Of a DNA stretch of 64,000 nucleotides, positions 47,126-56,290 are shown in pieces; the stretch's first letter is position 1; each line of letters begins with the position of its first letter. Made by a program: the position numbers and the translations under genes. The notes under the pieces are model-generated. The model had not been told where the DNA came from and made no database searches. It was given only the letters and a program-made list of their open reading frames with translations. Origin of the DNA: Methylorubrum rhodinum (lineage in GTDB: Bacteria; Pseudomonadota; Alphaproteobacteria; Rhizobiales; Beijerinckiaceae); assembly GCF_014199935.1 (NCBI RefSeq), contig NZ_JACHOP010000014.1:1-64000 (forward strand). The letters are read 5' to 3'.

Positions 47126-48458
47126 GCGCGATGGCCTCGGGCGCGGCCTCCTCGTCCTGCGCGTCGAGGACACGGTCGAGCAGGCGGCGTGGGCCCAGCG
47201 TCATGTCGAAGAAGTCGTACTCGCCCGGCCGGTCGTTCGACATCAGGAACTGGAAATGCATCCGGAACGGCCGGAAGCGGACCCGCCGGTAGGTTTCCGG
47301 AGAGATGATGTCGCGGAAGCGCGCCGAGCGGATGACGGGGTTCGCCACGACCGCATCGGCGCCCAGGCCGAGATCGAGGTCGGCGGCGGGGTTGAAGCCC
47401 GGAAAGTTCATCCAGTCCTGCGGCGCGCCGTAATCGACCCAGACCAGCCGGCGGCAGGTGACGAGGCTCGCGATCTCGGCCCGCAAGCGCCGCGCCCGCG
47501 GCTGAAGCGCCACCAGCGGCAGGCCGGAGCCGAGGGTGACGAGCCCGAGGCTCGGGCCCTCGGCTTCGCCGAGGCGGGAATGGCGGGTGATCAGGCGGGC
47601 AGCGAGTTCGACGGCGGTGAGCGCGCCGGAGGAATGGCCGACGATCAGGATCTCGTCGGGCGGCGGGCTCGCGGCCTCGAACGCCGCCACGCGCGCCAGG
47701 GCGTGGTCGGCGAAGGCGTCGAGGCGCCGCTCGTAATCGGTGCGCCAGCCCTGGCCGTGCTGCCAGTTGAACACCCAGTCGTTCAGGAGCTGCCAGAAGA
47801 AGATGCGGTTGAGCGCCGCCTCCATGGCGGCCAGGAGTGCCAGCCCCGCCAGGAGGCCCGCCGGCACCGTGACGGGCGCGGGAAGGCTCAGGCCCAGCGC
47901 CCCGCCCTCTCCCAGCGCGCCATGGACCGCGTAGGCCACGGCGCCCGCCGCCGCCGCGAGCATCAGCAGCATCACGAAGGGGTAGAGGATGACGTTCCCG
48001 TACTTCCAGTGCAGCCGGTAGAACGTCACGAGCTTGCCCGCCGCGATGGCGTGGGCGGTACCCGCGAGCAGCAGGACGGAACTGACGAATTTCGAGCGGG
48101 CGAAGTCGCGGGCGACGAGATCGTCCCACAGCAGCACCTCGTAGGTGGTCTCGGCGCCCTCCGTCCGGGGATGCGCCGCGACCCGCCAGGCCTGCACCAG
48201 GGGCTCGCCCCGCGGATCATGATTCAGGTCCTGGCCCGGATTCTCGCCCAGGAGCGGCCCGGCCTCCGCCCGGCCGATCTCGCGCTTCCCCTGCCCGAAC
48301 ACCTTGGCGTAGCGGGTCAGCTCGCGCACGAACAGCAGCCGGTAGCGGCTGCGCGCCTCGGGATCGTAGCCCGGCAGGTAGAAGACGTGCCGCCGCCCGA
48401 CCCGTCCCGGGCGCGGCTCCGGCACGCCGGGCGGTGTGTGGCTGACGGGCTTCGACAT
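47118..48458 (-). CDS. Membrane-anchored alpha/beta-hydrolase-like protein, 446 aa
   Basis: It opens with a soluble stretch containing HVFYLPGYDPEARSRYRLLFVREL, then has two hydrophobic segments (residues about 155-175 and 190-215) and a hydrolase-like domain with GHSSGALTAVELA as the nucleophile elbow (GxSxG intact). NFPGFNPAADLDLG and RMHFQFLMSNDRPGEYDFF follow. A lipase or esterase acting at the membrane is possible; no substrate is known to me. The start is MSKPVSH at 48458; an upstream ATG at 48479 is an alternative. It is the first gene of the run with gntK and the HAD phosphatase. Confidence 0.7.
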   Translation of the reverse strand: MSKPVSHTPPGVPEPRPGRVGRRHVFYLPGYDPEARSRYRLLFVRELTRYAKVFGQGKREIGRAEAGPLLGENPGQDLNHDPRGEPLVQAWRVAAHPRTEGAETTYEVLLWDDLVARDFARSKFVSSVLLLAGTAHAIAAGKLVTFYRLHWKYGNVILYPFVMLLMLAAAAGAVAYAVHGALGEGGALGLSLPAPVTVPAGLLAGLALLAAMEAALNRIFFWQLLNDWVFNWQHGQGWRTDYERRLDAFADHALARVAAFEAASPPPDEILIVGHSSGALTAVELAARLITRHSRLGEAEGPSLGLVTLGSGLPLVALQPRARRLRAEIASLVTCRRLVWVDYGAPQDWMNFPGFNPAADLDLGLGADAVVANPVIRSARFRDIISPETYRRVRFRPFRMHFQFLMSNDRPGEYDFFDMTLGPRRLLDRVLDAQDEEAAPEAIAHG

Positions 48459-48732
48459 TCCTGCCCTGCGGATCGCCATCGCATGGGGCCGGCGGCCGGC
48501 TGCGAAGCCGTGACGCGCGCCCTCGCCGAACGGTCCCCCGTGTCGACGGGGAGCGCTCTAGCCCGAACCCGCCGCGCCCGGCAAATCGGCGGGCGCGGCC
48601 GAAACAGGTGTGGGCAGCGGGGACAGGCGGGCGGCCCGTGCAGTCGCGGAGCCTGTGTGGCGGTGTCGCCACGGACAGCTTCACCGTTTTCGGGGTAGGC
48701 AGCCTGTGAGATAAACCGTCAGGCGAACCTGA

Positions 48733-49899
48733 ATGCGCGTCACTGCAACTCTCCTCCTCACCGCGCTCGCGGTGTCGGGGTGCTCGGTGCTTCCGACCTC
48801 GGGTCCGACCTCGCGAGCGATCGAGGCGGGGGCCGACGTCGCCACGGCCGAGGGCACGTTCGCCCGCTACGAGATCATCGATATCGATCCCGCCATCGTC
48901 GAGGCCCTGCGCACCCGCCCCCTCGACAGCCTGCTCGTCACCTTCGGCGACAACCGGCCGGCGGCCGAGCCGCTCATCGGCGTGGGCGACGCCGTCTCGG
49001 TCCAGGTCTGGGAGGCGGGCTCGGGCGGCCTGTTCTCCGGCCCGCTGGTGGCCGACCGCTTCTCCGCCGGCTCCAAGTCCGCCACCATCCCCGAGCAGAT
49101 CGTCGGGCCCGACGGCGCGATCTCCGTGCCGTATGCCGGCCGCATCAAGGTCGCCGGACGGCGCACCCAGGACGTCCAGAGCCTGATCGAGACCGAACTC
49201 GCCGGCAAGGCGATCCAGCCCCAGGTGCTCGTCACCGTCACCCGGCCGGTCTCGCAATCCGTCACCGTCACCGGCGAGGCCGCCGGCGGCTCGCGCGTGC
49301 CGCTGACCGGCCGCGGCGACCGCCTGCTCGACGTGATCGCGCTCTCCGGCGGCGTGCGCTCCCCCGTCGCCGAGACCTTCGTGCGCCTGTCGCGGGCCGG
49401 CCGCACCGTCACCGTGCCGATGAGCACCATCGTCTCGAACCCGCGCGAGAACATTTTTGTCCGCGCGAACGATACCCTCACGCTGGTGCGCGATCCGCAG
49501 ACCTTCCTGGCGGTGGGCGCGGTCGGCAGCACCACCGAGATCCCGTTCGGGGCCGAGGGCCTGACCATGGCGCAGGCGCTGGCGCGCGCCTCCGGCCTCA
49601 GCGACAGCCGGGCCAACCCGGAAGGCGTCTACATCTTCCGCTACGAGCCGGCGCCCCTGGTGCGGCGGCTGCGGCCGAACTCGCCGCTGCTGGACACGCC
49701 GCTGGTGCCGGTGGTGTACCGGATCAACATGCGCGATCCGCAGAGCCTGTTCCTGACCCAGACCTTCCGGATGCGCAACCGCGACCTGCTCTACGTGTCG
49801 AGCGCGCCGTTCTCCGAGGTCGCCAAGGTGCTCAGCGTCGTCTCCACCGTCGCCTCGCCCGTCGGATCCGCCGCCTCCATCTACCGGCTGTCGCGCTAG
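48733..49899 (+). CDS. Polysaccharide export outer-membrane lipoprotein (Wza-like), 388 aa
   Basis: A lipobox VSGC at residues 14-17 marks it as a lipoprotein. Poly_export and SLBB domains follow: GVGDAVSVQVWEAG and ISVPYAGRIKVAGRRTQDVQSLIE are typical, then two beta-grasp repeats (about 165-250 and 255-330). Such proteins form the outer-membrane channel for capsule or exopolysaccharide. No copolymerase or glycosyltransferase genes are next to it, so it is an orphan here. Its TAG stop is the first three bases of the repeat at 49897-49998. hpnG follows on the same strand. Confidence 0.88.
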   Translation: MRVTATLLLTALAVSGCSVLPTSGPTSRAIEAGADVATAEGTFARYEIIDIDPAIVEALRTRPLDSLLVTFGDNRPAAEPLIGVGDAVSVQVWEAGSGGLFSGPLVADRFSAGSKSATIPEQIVGPDGAISVPYAGRIKVAGRRTQDVQSLIETELAGKAIQPQVLVTVTRPVSQSVTVTGEAAGGSRVPLTGRGDRLLDVIALSGGVRSPVAETFVRLSRAGRTVTVPMSTIVSNPRENIFVRANDTLTLVRDPQTFLAVGAVGSTTEIPFGAEGLTMAQALARASGLSDSRANPEGVYIFRYEPAPLVRRLRPNSPLLDTPLVPVVYRINMRDPQSLFLTQTFRMRNRDLLYVSSAPFSEVAKVLSVVSTVASPVGSAASIYRLSR

Positions 49900-49998
49900 A
49901 GCATCGTCCCGAAACGTGGTTTCCGGCTTTCGGACAAAGACGATGCGGAACGGAGACGTAGAGCCTCGTCCTCGATCCGGTATCGAGGACGAGGCTTC
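49897..49998. repeat. Two-hairpin extragenic repeat, 102 bp
   Basis: It begins TAGAGCATCGTCCCGAAACG, has the core GTGGTTTCCGGCTTTCGG, then GACGATGCGGAACGGAGA, and ends in the palindrome GCCTCGTCCTCGAT/ATCGAGGACGAGGC. The first TAG is the stop codon of the polysaccharide export gene. It lies between that gene and hpnG. Confidence 0.8.
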
Positions 49999-50002
49999 AG
50001 GG

Positions 50003-50719
50003 ATGTTCCGCCGAATGCCGCCCGCGTCCGGAGCCGTCGTCCTCGCGGTGGCGGGCCTCGCCCGCGAGGCCCGCATCGCCGCCGGTCCCGGCGTCGAGGC
50101 GGTCCAGGCCGGCGGCGATGCGGACCGGCTGCGGGCGCTGCTGGCCGGGCACACGGCCGCGGATCTGCGGGCGGTTGTGAGCTTCGGTATCGCCGGGGGG
50201 CTCGACCCGGCGCTCGCGCCCGGCGCTATCGTGGTGGCTCGTGCCGTCGTCAGCGAGAGTGCGGCAGGCCCCGAGCCGTTTCCGGCATCCGAACCGCTCG
50301 TCGCCGGCTTCCGCGCCCGCCTGTCGGCCCTCGGGGCGCGGGTGGTCGTGGCCGATCTCGCGGGGGTCGAGGCCGCGGTGATGACGCCGGCGGCCAAGGC
50401 GGCGCTCCGCGCCCGGACCGGGGCGGCGGCGGTCGACATGGAATCGCAGGTGGCGGCGGCCTACGCCGCGGCCCATGGCCTGCCCTTCGCGGCGCTCCGC
50501 GTGGTGTGCGATCCGGCCGGGCGGGCGCTGCCCGCGTTTGCCGCGAGCGCCCTCAAGCCGAACGGCGATCCGGACGTGTCGGCGGTGCTCCTCGCCCTGC
50601 TCCGCCGCGACGCGAAGTTCGGCGAACTGGTGCGCCTCGCCCGCGATTCGGGCGAGGCGTTCCGCGGTTTAAGCCGCGCTCGCGCGCTTCTGGGTCTCGC
50701 GCTTGGTGTCGACGCCTGA
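50003..50719 (+). CDS. hpnG: Hopanoid phosphorylase HpnG, 238 aa
   Basis: A nucleoside-phosphorylase-family protein. In hopanoid synthesis HpnG removes adenine from adenosylhopane to give a ribosyl-type intermediate leading to bacteriohopanetetrol. VVSFGIAGGLDPALAPGAIVVA and VDMESQVAAAYAAAHGLPFAALRVVCDPAGR (active-site Met-Glu) are characteristic. An upstream in-frame ATG would lie inside the repeat, so the start is placed at 50003 (MFRRMPPAS); ATG 50015 is an alternative. It converges with hpnH and overlaps its 3' end by 51 bases. Confidence 0.88.
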   Translation: MFRRMPPASGAVVLAVAGLAREARIAAGPGVEAVQAGGDADRLRALLAGHTAADLRAVVSFGIAGGLDPALAPGAIVVARAVVSESAAGPEPFPASEPLVAGFRARLSALGARVVVADLAGVEAAVMTPAAKAALRARTGAAAVDMESQVAAAYAAAHGLPFAALRVVCDPAGRALPAFAASALKPNGDPDVSAVLLALLRRDAKFGELVRLARDSGEAFRGLSRARALLGLALGVDA

Positions 50720-51835
50720 GGCTTTGATCTCGGAGAGCTTCTGGGCGACGTTGCGGGAGAACACGAACTCGGCCGGGCGCTGGTTCTCCAGGCTGACCTC
50801 GGGCGCCATGTCGCCTTCCGTCTTGATGCCGCGGATCGCGTGCACCAGCGGCTTCCAGGGCTTGCGCACGGAATCGACCACCGAGGACGCCTCGTAGCCC
50901 GAATGGACCATGCAGTCGGCGCACTTCTCGTAGTTGCCGGTGCCGTAGGCGTCCCAGTCGGTCTCCTCCATCAGCTCCTTGAAGGTCGCGGCGTAGCCCT
51001 CGCCCAGCAGGTAGCAGGGCTTCTGCCAGCCGAACACCGTGCGGGTCGGGTTGCCCCAGGGCGTGCAGTGGTAGGTCTGGTTGCCGGCCAGGAAGTCGAG
51101 AAAGAGCCCGGACTGCTGGAAGGTCCACTTCTCGCGGCCCTTCTCCTTGCCGTGGCGGAACACGCCCCGGAACAGATCCTTCGTCGCCTTGCGGTTGAGG
51201 AAGTGCTGCTGGTCGGGCGCGCGCTCGTAGGCGTAGCCGGGCGAGACGGTGATGCCGTCGATGCCCATGCGGGTCACCGAATCGAAGAAGTCGGCGATCT
51301 TGTCGGGCGACGAGTTGTTGAAGAAGGTGCAGTTGATGGTGACGCGGAAGCCCATCTCCTTGGCCTTCGCGATCGCCGCCACCGCCTTGTCGTAGACGCC
51401 GCGCTGGCACACCGACCCGTCGTGCATCTCCTTGTCGCCGTCGAGGTGGATCGACCACGTGAAGTAGGGCGACGGCTTGTAGTCCTTGATCTTCTTCTCG
51501 AGCAGCAGCGCGTTGGTGCAGACGATCGCGAACTTCTTCTGCGCGATGATGCCCTGGACGATCTGCGGCAGATCCTTGTGGAGAAGCGGCTCGCCGCCCG
51601 CGATCACGACCACCGGCGCACCGCACTCGCGCACGGATTCGAGCGCCTCGTCGACGGGCAGACGCTTGTTCAGGATCTCGTCGGGATAGTCGATCTTGCC
51701 GCAACCGGCGCAGGCGAGATTACAGCGGAACAGCGGCTCCATCATCATGACGAGCGGGTAGCGCTTCCGCCCGGTGATGTGCTGCTTGAGGATGTAGCCG
51801 CCGATCTTCGCGACGTACCGGATGGGGATTCCCAA
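50669..51835 (-). CDS. hpnH: Adenosyl-hopene transferase HpnH (radical SAM), 388 aa
   Basis: A radical SAM enzyme that joins the adenosyl group to diploptene, the first step of the extended hopanoid side chain. The cluster motif is Cys38-x3-Cys42-x2-Cys45 (FRCNLACAGCGK). VVVIAGGEPLL, TWSIHLDGDKEMHD and a C-terminal TFQQSGLFLDFLAG are typical. Further cysteines in YEKCADCMVHSGYEA suggest an extra metal site. Length is normal. It is divergent from hpnN across a 638-base region and converges with hpnG, an unusual split since the two products act in sequence. Confidence 0.94.
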   Translation of the reverse strand: MGIPIRYVAKIGGYILKQHITGRKRYPLVMMMEPLFRCNLACAGCGKIDYPDEILNKRLPVDEALESVRECGAPVVVIAGGEPLLHKDLPQIVQGIIAQKKFAIVCTNALLLEKKIKDYKPSPYFTWSIHLDGDKEMHDGSVCQRGVYDKAVAAIAKAKEMGFRVTINCTFFNNSSPDKIADFFDSVTRMGIDGITVSPGYAYERAPDQQHFLNRKATKDLFRGVFRHGKEKGREKWTFQQSGLFLDFLAGNQTYHCTPWGNPTRTVFGWQKPCYLLGEGYAATFKELMEETDWDAYGTGNYEKCADCMVHSGYEASSVVDSVRKPWKPLVHAIRGIKTEGDMAPEVSLENQRPAEFVFSRNVAQKLSEIKASGVDTKRETQKRASAA

Positions 51836-52473
51836 GGCGCGGCTCCTTTGTTCTGGCCCCAGACTTTGCCGGGTTGCTTAGCGAAAGAAGGACAGGAATT
51901 CCAGCGCTCTAGGCTGGAACCGTTCGGATTCGGCACTGCGCGGCGCGTAAAAAGCCGGACTGTGGCAAGTCGGCTTCTCCGTCCTCTCCACAGGGTGCAG
52001 GACCGAGTGTCGGCCCGATGCGGGAGGACGTCCGCGTCGATGCAGCGGAGGGAGGACGTCCCGCTGTTTTCGCGGTTCTGCGGCGGATGTTTGACTGCTT
52101 GGCCGTAGCTTAGCCTTGTTTCATCCCGTGATCGGGGTGCGGTGCGATATCGCACCGCTCGCGGTGAAGGCGAAGGGGCCGGCCCGTGCCGTCGCACGAT
52201 TCTGTGCTCGCGTTGCATTCCGGGACCGGGGCCGGTACGTAGCGCCCCAAAGGCACGGATGCCCGGTGGAGCGCCATCGGGCCTGATTCGTGTCGTCCGG
52301 GTCCGCCCGGCACTTCATTCCGAGGGCTCGTCCGGGGCCCGCGAACCGCATCCGATCCGGAGACGCCGCCTGCCGGGAACGCCGCGGTCCAACGCCGCGC
52401 GGGGGACGCAGGACGCTTCCCGAACCGTTGCGGGAGGGCGCGGCCCGGATCGTCAGGGCAGGCAGGGTTCTAC
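51836..52473. other. Divergent regulatory region between hpnH and hpnN
   Basis: No gene. Structures seen: TTCCAGC/GCTGGAA inverted arms at 51899-51919, a hairpin AGCCGGACT/AGTCGGCT near 51950-51976, direct repeats GGGAGGACGTCC at 52022-52033 and 52050-52061, and a 20-base perfect palindrome at 52139-52158. Such a dense set suggests regulated promoters for hpnH and hpnN. Confidence 0.6.
52139..52158. promoter_or_regulatory. Perfect 20-bp palindrome, candidate operator
   Basis: GCGGTGCGATATCGCACCGC reads the same on both strands. It lies about 315 bases before the hpnN start and about 300 before hpnH. No known regulator is assigned. Dyads of this size usually bind a dimeric repressor. Confidence 0.45.
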
Positions 52474-55122
52474 GTGATCGAAGGTCTCGTCGCGTTTTCC
52501 GTCAGGCGCCGCTGGCTCGTCCTGGTCACGGCGGCGATCCTCACGGTCGCGGGCGTGGCGGCGGCCGCCCACCTGTTCCGCATCAACACCGACGTCGAGC
52601 GGCTGATCGACCCGAGCGTGCCGTGGCGCCAGGACGAGATCGCCTTCGAGAAGGCGTTCCCGCAGCGCACCAACCTCGTCGCCGCGGTGATCGACGGGCA
52701 GACGCCCGAGATCGCCGAGGAGGCCGCGACGCGCTTCGCCGACGCGCTCAAGACGCATCGCTCCGAGATCGAGACGGTCTACCGCCCCGATGGCGGCCCG
52801 TTCTTCGACCGCAACGGGCTGCTGCTGATGTCGCAGCAGGAACTGGAGCAGACGACGCAGCGCCTGATCGAGCAGCAGGGCCTGCTCGGGCCGCTCGCCG
52901 CCGACCCTTCGCTGCGCGGCGTCATGCGGGTGCTGACGCTCGGCGTGAAGGGCGTGAAGAGCGGCGACGCCAAGGTCGAGGACTTGGCCCAGCCGATGAC
53001 GCAGATCGACGACACCCTGCGCAAGGTGCTCAATGGCGAGCGCGCGCGGATGTCGTGGCAGACGCTGCTCGCCGGCGGCAAGACCCAGGTCACGGACACC
53101 CGCAAGTTCGTGATGATCCAGCCGGTGCTCGACTACAACGCCCTGGAGCCGGGCCGCGAGGCGACCAAGCTGATCCGGCGGATCGCCGCCGAGCAGAACA
53201 TCGATTCGGCCCACGGCCTGCGCATTCGGCTCACCGGCCCGGTGGCGGTCGCCGACGACGAATTCGCCACGCTCGCCGACGACGCAGGCCTCAACTACTC
53301 GCTGACCACCGCGGCGATCGTGCTGTTCCTGGCGCTCGCGCTCCACTCGGCGCCCCTCGTGGTTGCGGTGCTGATCACCACGTTCGCCGGCCTCATCGTC
53401 ACCGCGGCGCTCGGCCTCGCGATGGTGGGGGAGCTGAACCCGATCTCGGTCGCGTTCGCGGCCCTCTTCGTGGGCCTCGGCATCGATTTCGGCATCCAGT
53501 TCGCCGTGCGCTACCGGGCCGACCGCTACGAGACCGGCGATTGCGACACCGCGATCCGCGCCGCCGCCCGCGGCGTCGGCTGGTCGCTGACGCTGGCGGC
53601 CGTGTCGCTGCTGGCCGGCTTCTTCGCCTTCCTGCCCACGAAGTTCCGCGGCGTGTCCGAACTCGGCCTGATCGCGGGCGTCGGCATGATCGTCGCCTAC
53701 CTGTTCTCGCTCACCCTGCTGCCGGCCCTGATCGCGGTGTTCAACCCGCGCGGCGAGAAGCGGGCGGTCGAGACCACGTGGATGGCCGGCGTCGATCACT
53801 GGATCGTCACGCACCGCAAATGGGTGCTGATCGGCGTCGGGCTCATCACGGTGGCCGGCATCCCGCTGCTCGTGAAGCTGCCGTTCGATTCGAACCCGAT
53901 GCACCTGCGCAGCCCGAAGGTGGAATCGATCGCGACCTATCTCGACCTGATCAAGGACCCGGCGACGAGCCCCAACACCATCGACGTGCTGGCCCCCGAC
54001 GTCGCCGCCGTGCCCGCGCTCAGCCAGCGCCTGCTGAAGCTCGATACGGTCGCCGAGGTCCACTCGATCGACACTTTCGTGCCGCGCGACCAGGACCAGA
54101 AGCTCGCGACCATCCAGGAGACGGCGCAGTTGCTCGCGCCCGCGCTCAATCCCAGTCGCAAGCCGCCGCCGCCGACGGATGCCGACAACGTCAAGGCGAT
54201 CCGCGAGGCCGCCGCCGCGCTCAAGACCATCGGGGGCGGCTCCGAGCCCGGCAACAAGGCCGCCGACACGCTGTCGGCCACTCTGGAGACGCTGGCCTCG
54301 GCCCCGGCGGAAAAGCGAGAGGCGGCGAGCGTCGCGCTCACCACCGACCTCAGGACGCTGATCGGCCGTCTGTCCGGCCTGCTCGACCCGAGGAAGATCA
54401 CGCTGGACAACCTGCCCAAGCAGCTCAAGGCCGAGTGGGTGACCGCCGACGGACGCGCCCGCATCGAGGTGCATCCCAAGGGCGATTCGAACAACGACGA
54501 GGTGCTGCGCCGCTTCGCCAAGGAGGTGCAGACGATCGATCCGCACGCCACCGGCGCGCCGATCGCCACGACGGAGTCGAGCTACACCATCCTCGGCGCC
54601 TTCGTGCAGGCGGGCATCACGGCGCTTGTCCTGATCTTCATCATCCTCTCGGTGGCGCTCCGCAAACCCTGGGACGTGGCGATGACGCTCGGGCCGCTGG
54701 TGTTGGCGACATTGTGGACCCTGATGACCCTCAAGATCATCGGCATGCCGCTGAACTTCGCCAACATCATCGCCCTGCCGCTGATGCTCGCGGTCGGCGT
54801 GGCCTTCCACATCTACTACGTGATCGCGTGGCGGGCGGGCGTCGTCGACATGCTGGCCTCCAGCCTGACGCGGGCGATCTTCTTCTCGGCGCTCACCACC
54901 GGCACGGCCTTCGGCTCGCTGATGCTGTCGAGCCATCCGGGCACGGCGAGCATGGGCGAGTTGCTCGCGCTGTCGCTGTTCTTCACCTTGCTGGCCGCCT
55001 TCTTCGTCGTGCCGGCCTTCCTGGGTCCCCCGCCGAAGCACCCCGACGCCAACCGCCCCGAGGGCGATCTCGCGGCGGTTCCGCCGGGCGCGGTCGCCCG
55101 CGAGACCGCAGCGGTGAAGTAG
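52474..55122 (+). CDS. hpnN: Hopanoid transporter HpnN (RND superfamily), 882 aa
   Basis: An RND-type exporter required in other bacteria to move hopanoids to the outer membrane. It has two halves, each with one N-terminal helix (LVLVTAAILTVAGVAAAAHLF; VLIGVGLITVAGIPLLV), a periplasmic loop and about five helices. VAFAALFVGLGIDFGIQFAVRYRADRYE carries the acidic motif typical of the MMPL/SSD family. The start is GTG 52474 with no better ATG nearby. It is followed by a clear terminator at 55147. Length is normal. Confidence 0.92.
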   Translation: MIEGLVAFSVRRRWLVLVTAAILTVAGVAAAAHLFRINTDVERLIDPSVPWRQDEIAFEKAFPQRTNLVAAVIDGQTPEIAEEAATRFADALKTHRSEIETVYRPDGGPFFDRNGLLLMSQQELEQTTQRLIEQQGLLGPLAADPSLRGVMRVLTLGVKGVKSGDAKVEDLAQPMTQIDDTLRKVLNGERARMSWQTLLAGGKTQVTDTRKFVMIQPVLDYNALEPGREATKLIRRIAAEQNIDSAHGLRIRLTGPVAVADDEFATLADDAGLNYSLTTAAIVLFLALALHSAPLVVAVLITTFAGLIVTAALGLAMVGELNPISVAFAALFVGLGIDFGIQFAVRYRADRYETGDCDTAIRAAARGVGWSLTLAAVSLLAGFFAFLPTKFRGVSELGLIAGVGMIVAYLFSLTLLPALIAVFNPRGEKRAVETTWMAGVDHWIVTHRKWVLIGVGLITVAGIPLLVKLPFDSNPMHLRSPKVESIATYLDLIKDPATSPNTIDVLAPDVAAVPALSQRLLKLDTVAEVHSIDTFVPRDQDQKLATIQETAQLLAPALNPSRKPPPPTDADNVKAIREAAAALKTIGGGSEPGNKAADTLSATLETLASAPAEKREAASVALTTDLRTLIGRLSGLLDPRKITLDNLPKQLKAEWVTADGRARIEVHPKGDSNNDEVLRRFAKEVQTIDPHATGAPIATTESSYTILGAFVQAGITALVLIFIILSVALRKPWDVAMTLGPLVLATLWTLMTLKIIGMPLNFANIIALPLMLAVGVAFHIYYVIAWRAGVVDMLASSLTRAIFFSALTTGTAFGSLMLSSHPGTASMGELLALSLFFTLLAAFFVVPAFLGPPPKHPDANRPEGDLAAVPPGAVARETAAVK

Positions 55123-55146
55123 GTTTTTCGGAGTATCCGACGCGAA

Positions 55147-55179
55147 GAAGCCCGAAGGCCGGGGAGGCCTTCGGGCTTC
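55147..55179. terminator. Rho-independent terminator between hpnN and the YfdX-like gene
   Basis: GAAGCCCGAAGGCC and GGCCTTCGGGCTTC form a perfect 14-pair stem with a 5-base loop, followed by TTTCG. It sits between convergent genes and may serve both. Confidence 0.88.
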
Positions 55180-55201
55180 TTTCGTTCTGGCGCGTCGGGG
55201 C

Positions 55202-56062
55202 TTACGACGGATACTTGCTCGTGTTCTGCGCCGGCTGGGTCGTGATGGCCGGCGTCGCGTTCGAGCCGGTGACGGCCGGGCTCGTATCGGACGGGTTCGC
55301 CTTGCGCTGAGCCTTCTGATAGGGCTGCGCCGTGTCCGGCTTCGACGGGGTGGCCTTCGTGGTCGCCGCGACCTTGTCCGGCACCAGGGCGATGTCGGCC
55401 ACGTCGAAGCGCATCCGGCCCTCGGCCTGCTTCAGGACGGCGTTGGCCTCGTAATACTTGCCCTGCTGGATCAACGACGCGGCCTGGTGAACGTCCTCGG
55501 TGGTCTTGGCCAGGGGCAGCACCGCGACCGTGGTGTTCACGTCGATGCCGGCGAGCCGCAGCGTCTCGGCGGCCCCCTTCCGGTCGCCGGATTGCAGGCT
55601 GTGGTTGGCGTCGGCGATGGCCGCGTTCTTCTCCGGCGTCGGCACGAAGTCCTCGCCCAGCGTCATCTGGCTGTCGACCGGCAGCCACGCCACAGCCGCT
55701 TTGTCGGCGGTCTCGGGCACCTTCGTACCCGCGGGCGGCTTCAGCGCGGCCTCCGCCTTGGTGAACACGGCATCGTCGGTCTTGGCCCGGTCCAGGGCGG
55801 TCTGCGCCCGCTCGATCATCGTCTTGGCCTGCGCCGGCTCCGCCTCGAACAGGGCGAGCCTCGTGCCGCCGATGTCCCGGAGCGCCGCCGCACCGTCGGC
55901 GGAGAGCTTGAGGGCATCCCGATCCGCCGCCTTCTGGGCCGGGCTTTCCTTCATCGTGCTCTGGACCGCGGCCGGCGGCGCAGTGTGCTCGGCGGCGTAG
56001 GCCGCGCCGCCCAGTGCGGTCGTCGCGACGAGGATGCTGGCAAGGAGCGTGTGACGTGTCAT
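55202..56062 (-). CDS. Secreted YfdX-family protein, 286 aa
   Basis: A signal peptide (1-23, AYAAEH) is followed by a helical YfdX domain (about 40-225): AADRDALKLSADGAAALRDIGGTRLALFE, AVAWLPVDSQMTLGEDFVPT and AEGRMRFDVADIALVPDKV. The last 60 residues are Thr/Pro/Ser-rich and disordered. YfdX in enterics is periplasmic and linked to acid or stress response. Here it converges with hpnN, and the next gene upstream on its strand is hpnK. About 230 bases upstream form its own AT-rich promoter region, so a link to hopanoids is only positional. Confidence 0.85.
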   Translation of the reverse strand: MTRHTLLASILVATTALGGAAYAAEHTAPPAAVQSTMKESPAQKAADRDALKLSADGAAALRDIGGTRLALFEAEPAQAKTMIERAQTALDRAKTDDAVFTKAEAALKPPAGTKVPETADKAAVAWLPVDSQMTLGEDFVPTPEKNAAIADANHSLQSGDRKGAAETLRLAGIDVNTTVAVLPLAKTTEDVHQAASLIQQGKYYEANAVLKQAEGRMRFDVADIALVPDKVAATTKATPSKPDTAQPYQKAQRKANPSDTSPAVTGSNATPAITTQPAQNTSKYPS

Positions 56063-56290
56063 GACCGGATCTCCTGATGAGAGCCTGTCCGGCTTCGGCG
56101 GTCGTTGATTACATGATCGTCGGCCTCGGCTCTGACGGGAAAACAGATGAGCGCGATTGCCGTTGCATTACATTTCGGACACGTGCCGGATATCGGCCGG
56201 ACATGATAAGATGATTATAAGTAATCGTCGACGCAAGGTCAGGGGGATGGGTACGACGGCAAGCGCGGTCGGTGGCCACCGTCGCGCGCG

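Noticed and set aside
48540..48570. GCTCTAG strings near 48556 and 51909 as further repeat copies
   Set aside because: Only the six-base end matches; the inner core and second hairpin are absent.
49916..50002. Earlier ATG for hpnG at 49916
   Set aside because: It would translate most of the two-hairpin repeat, whose sequence is shared with non-coding gaps elsewhere.
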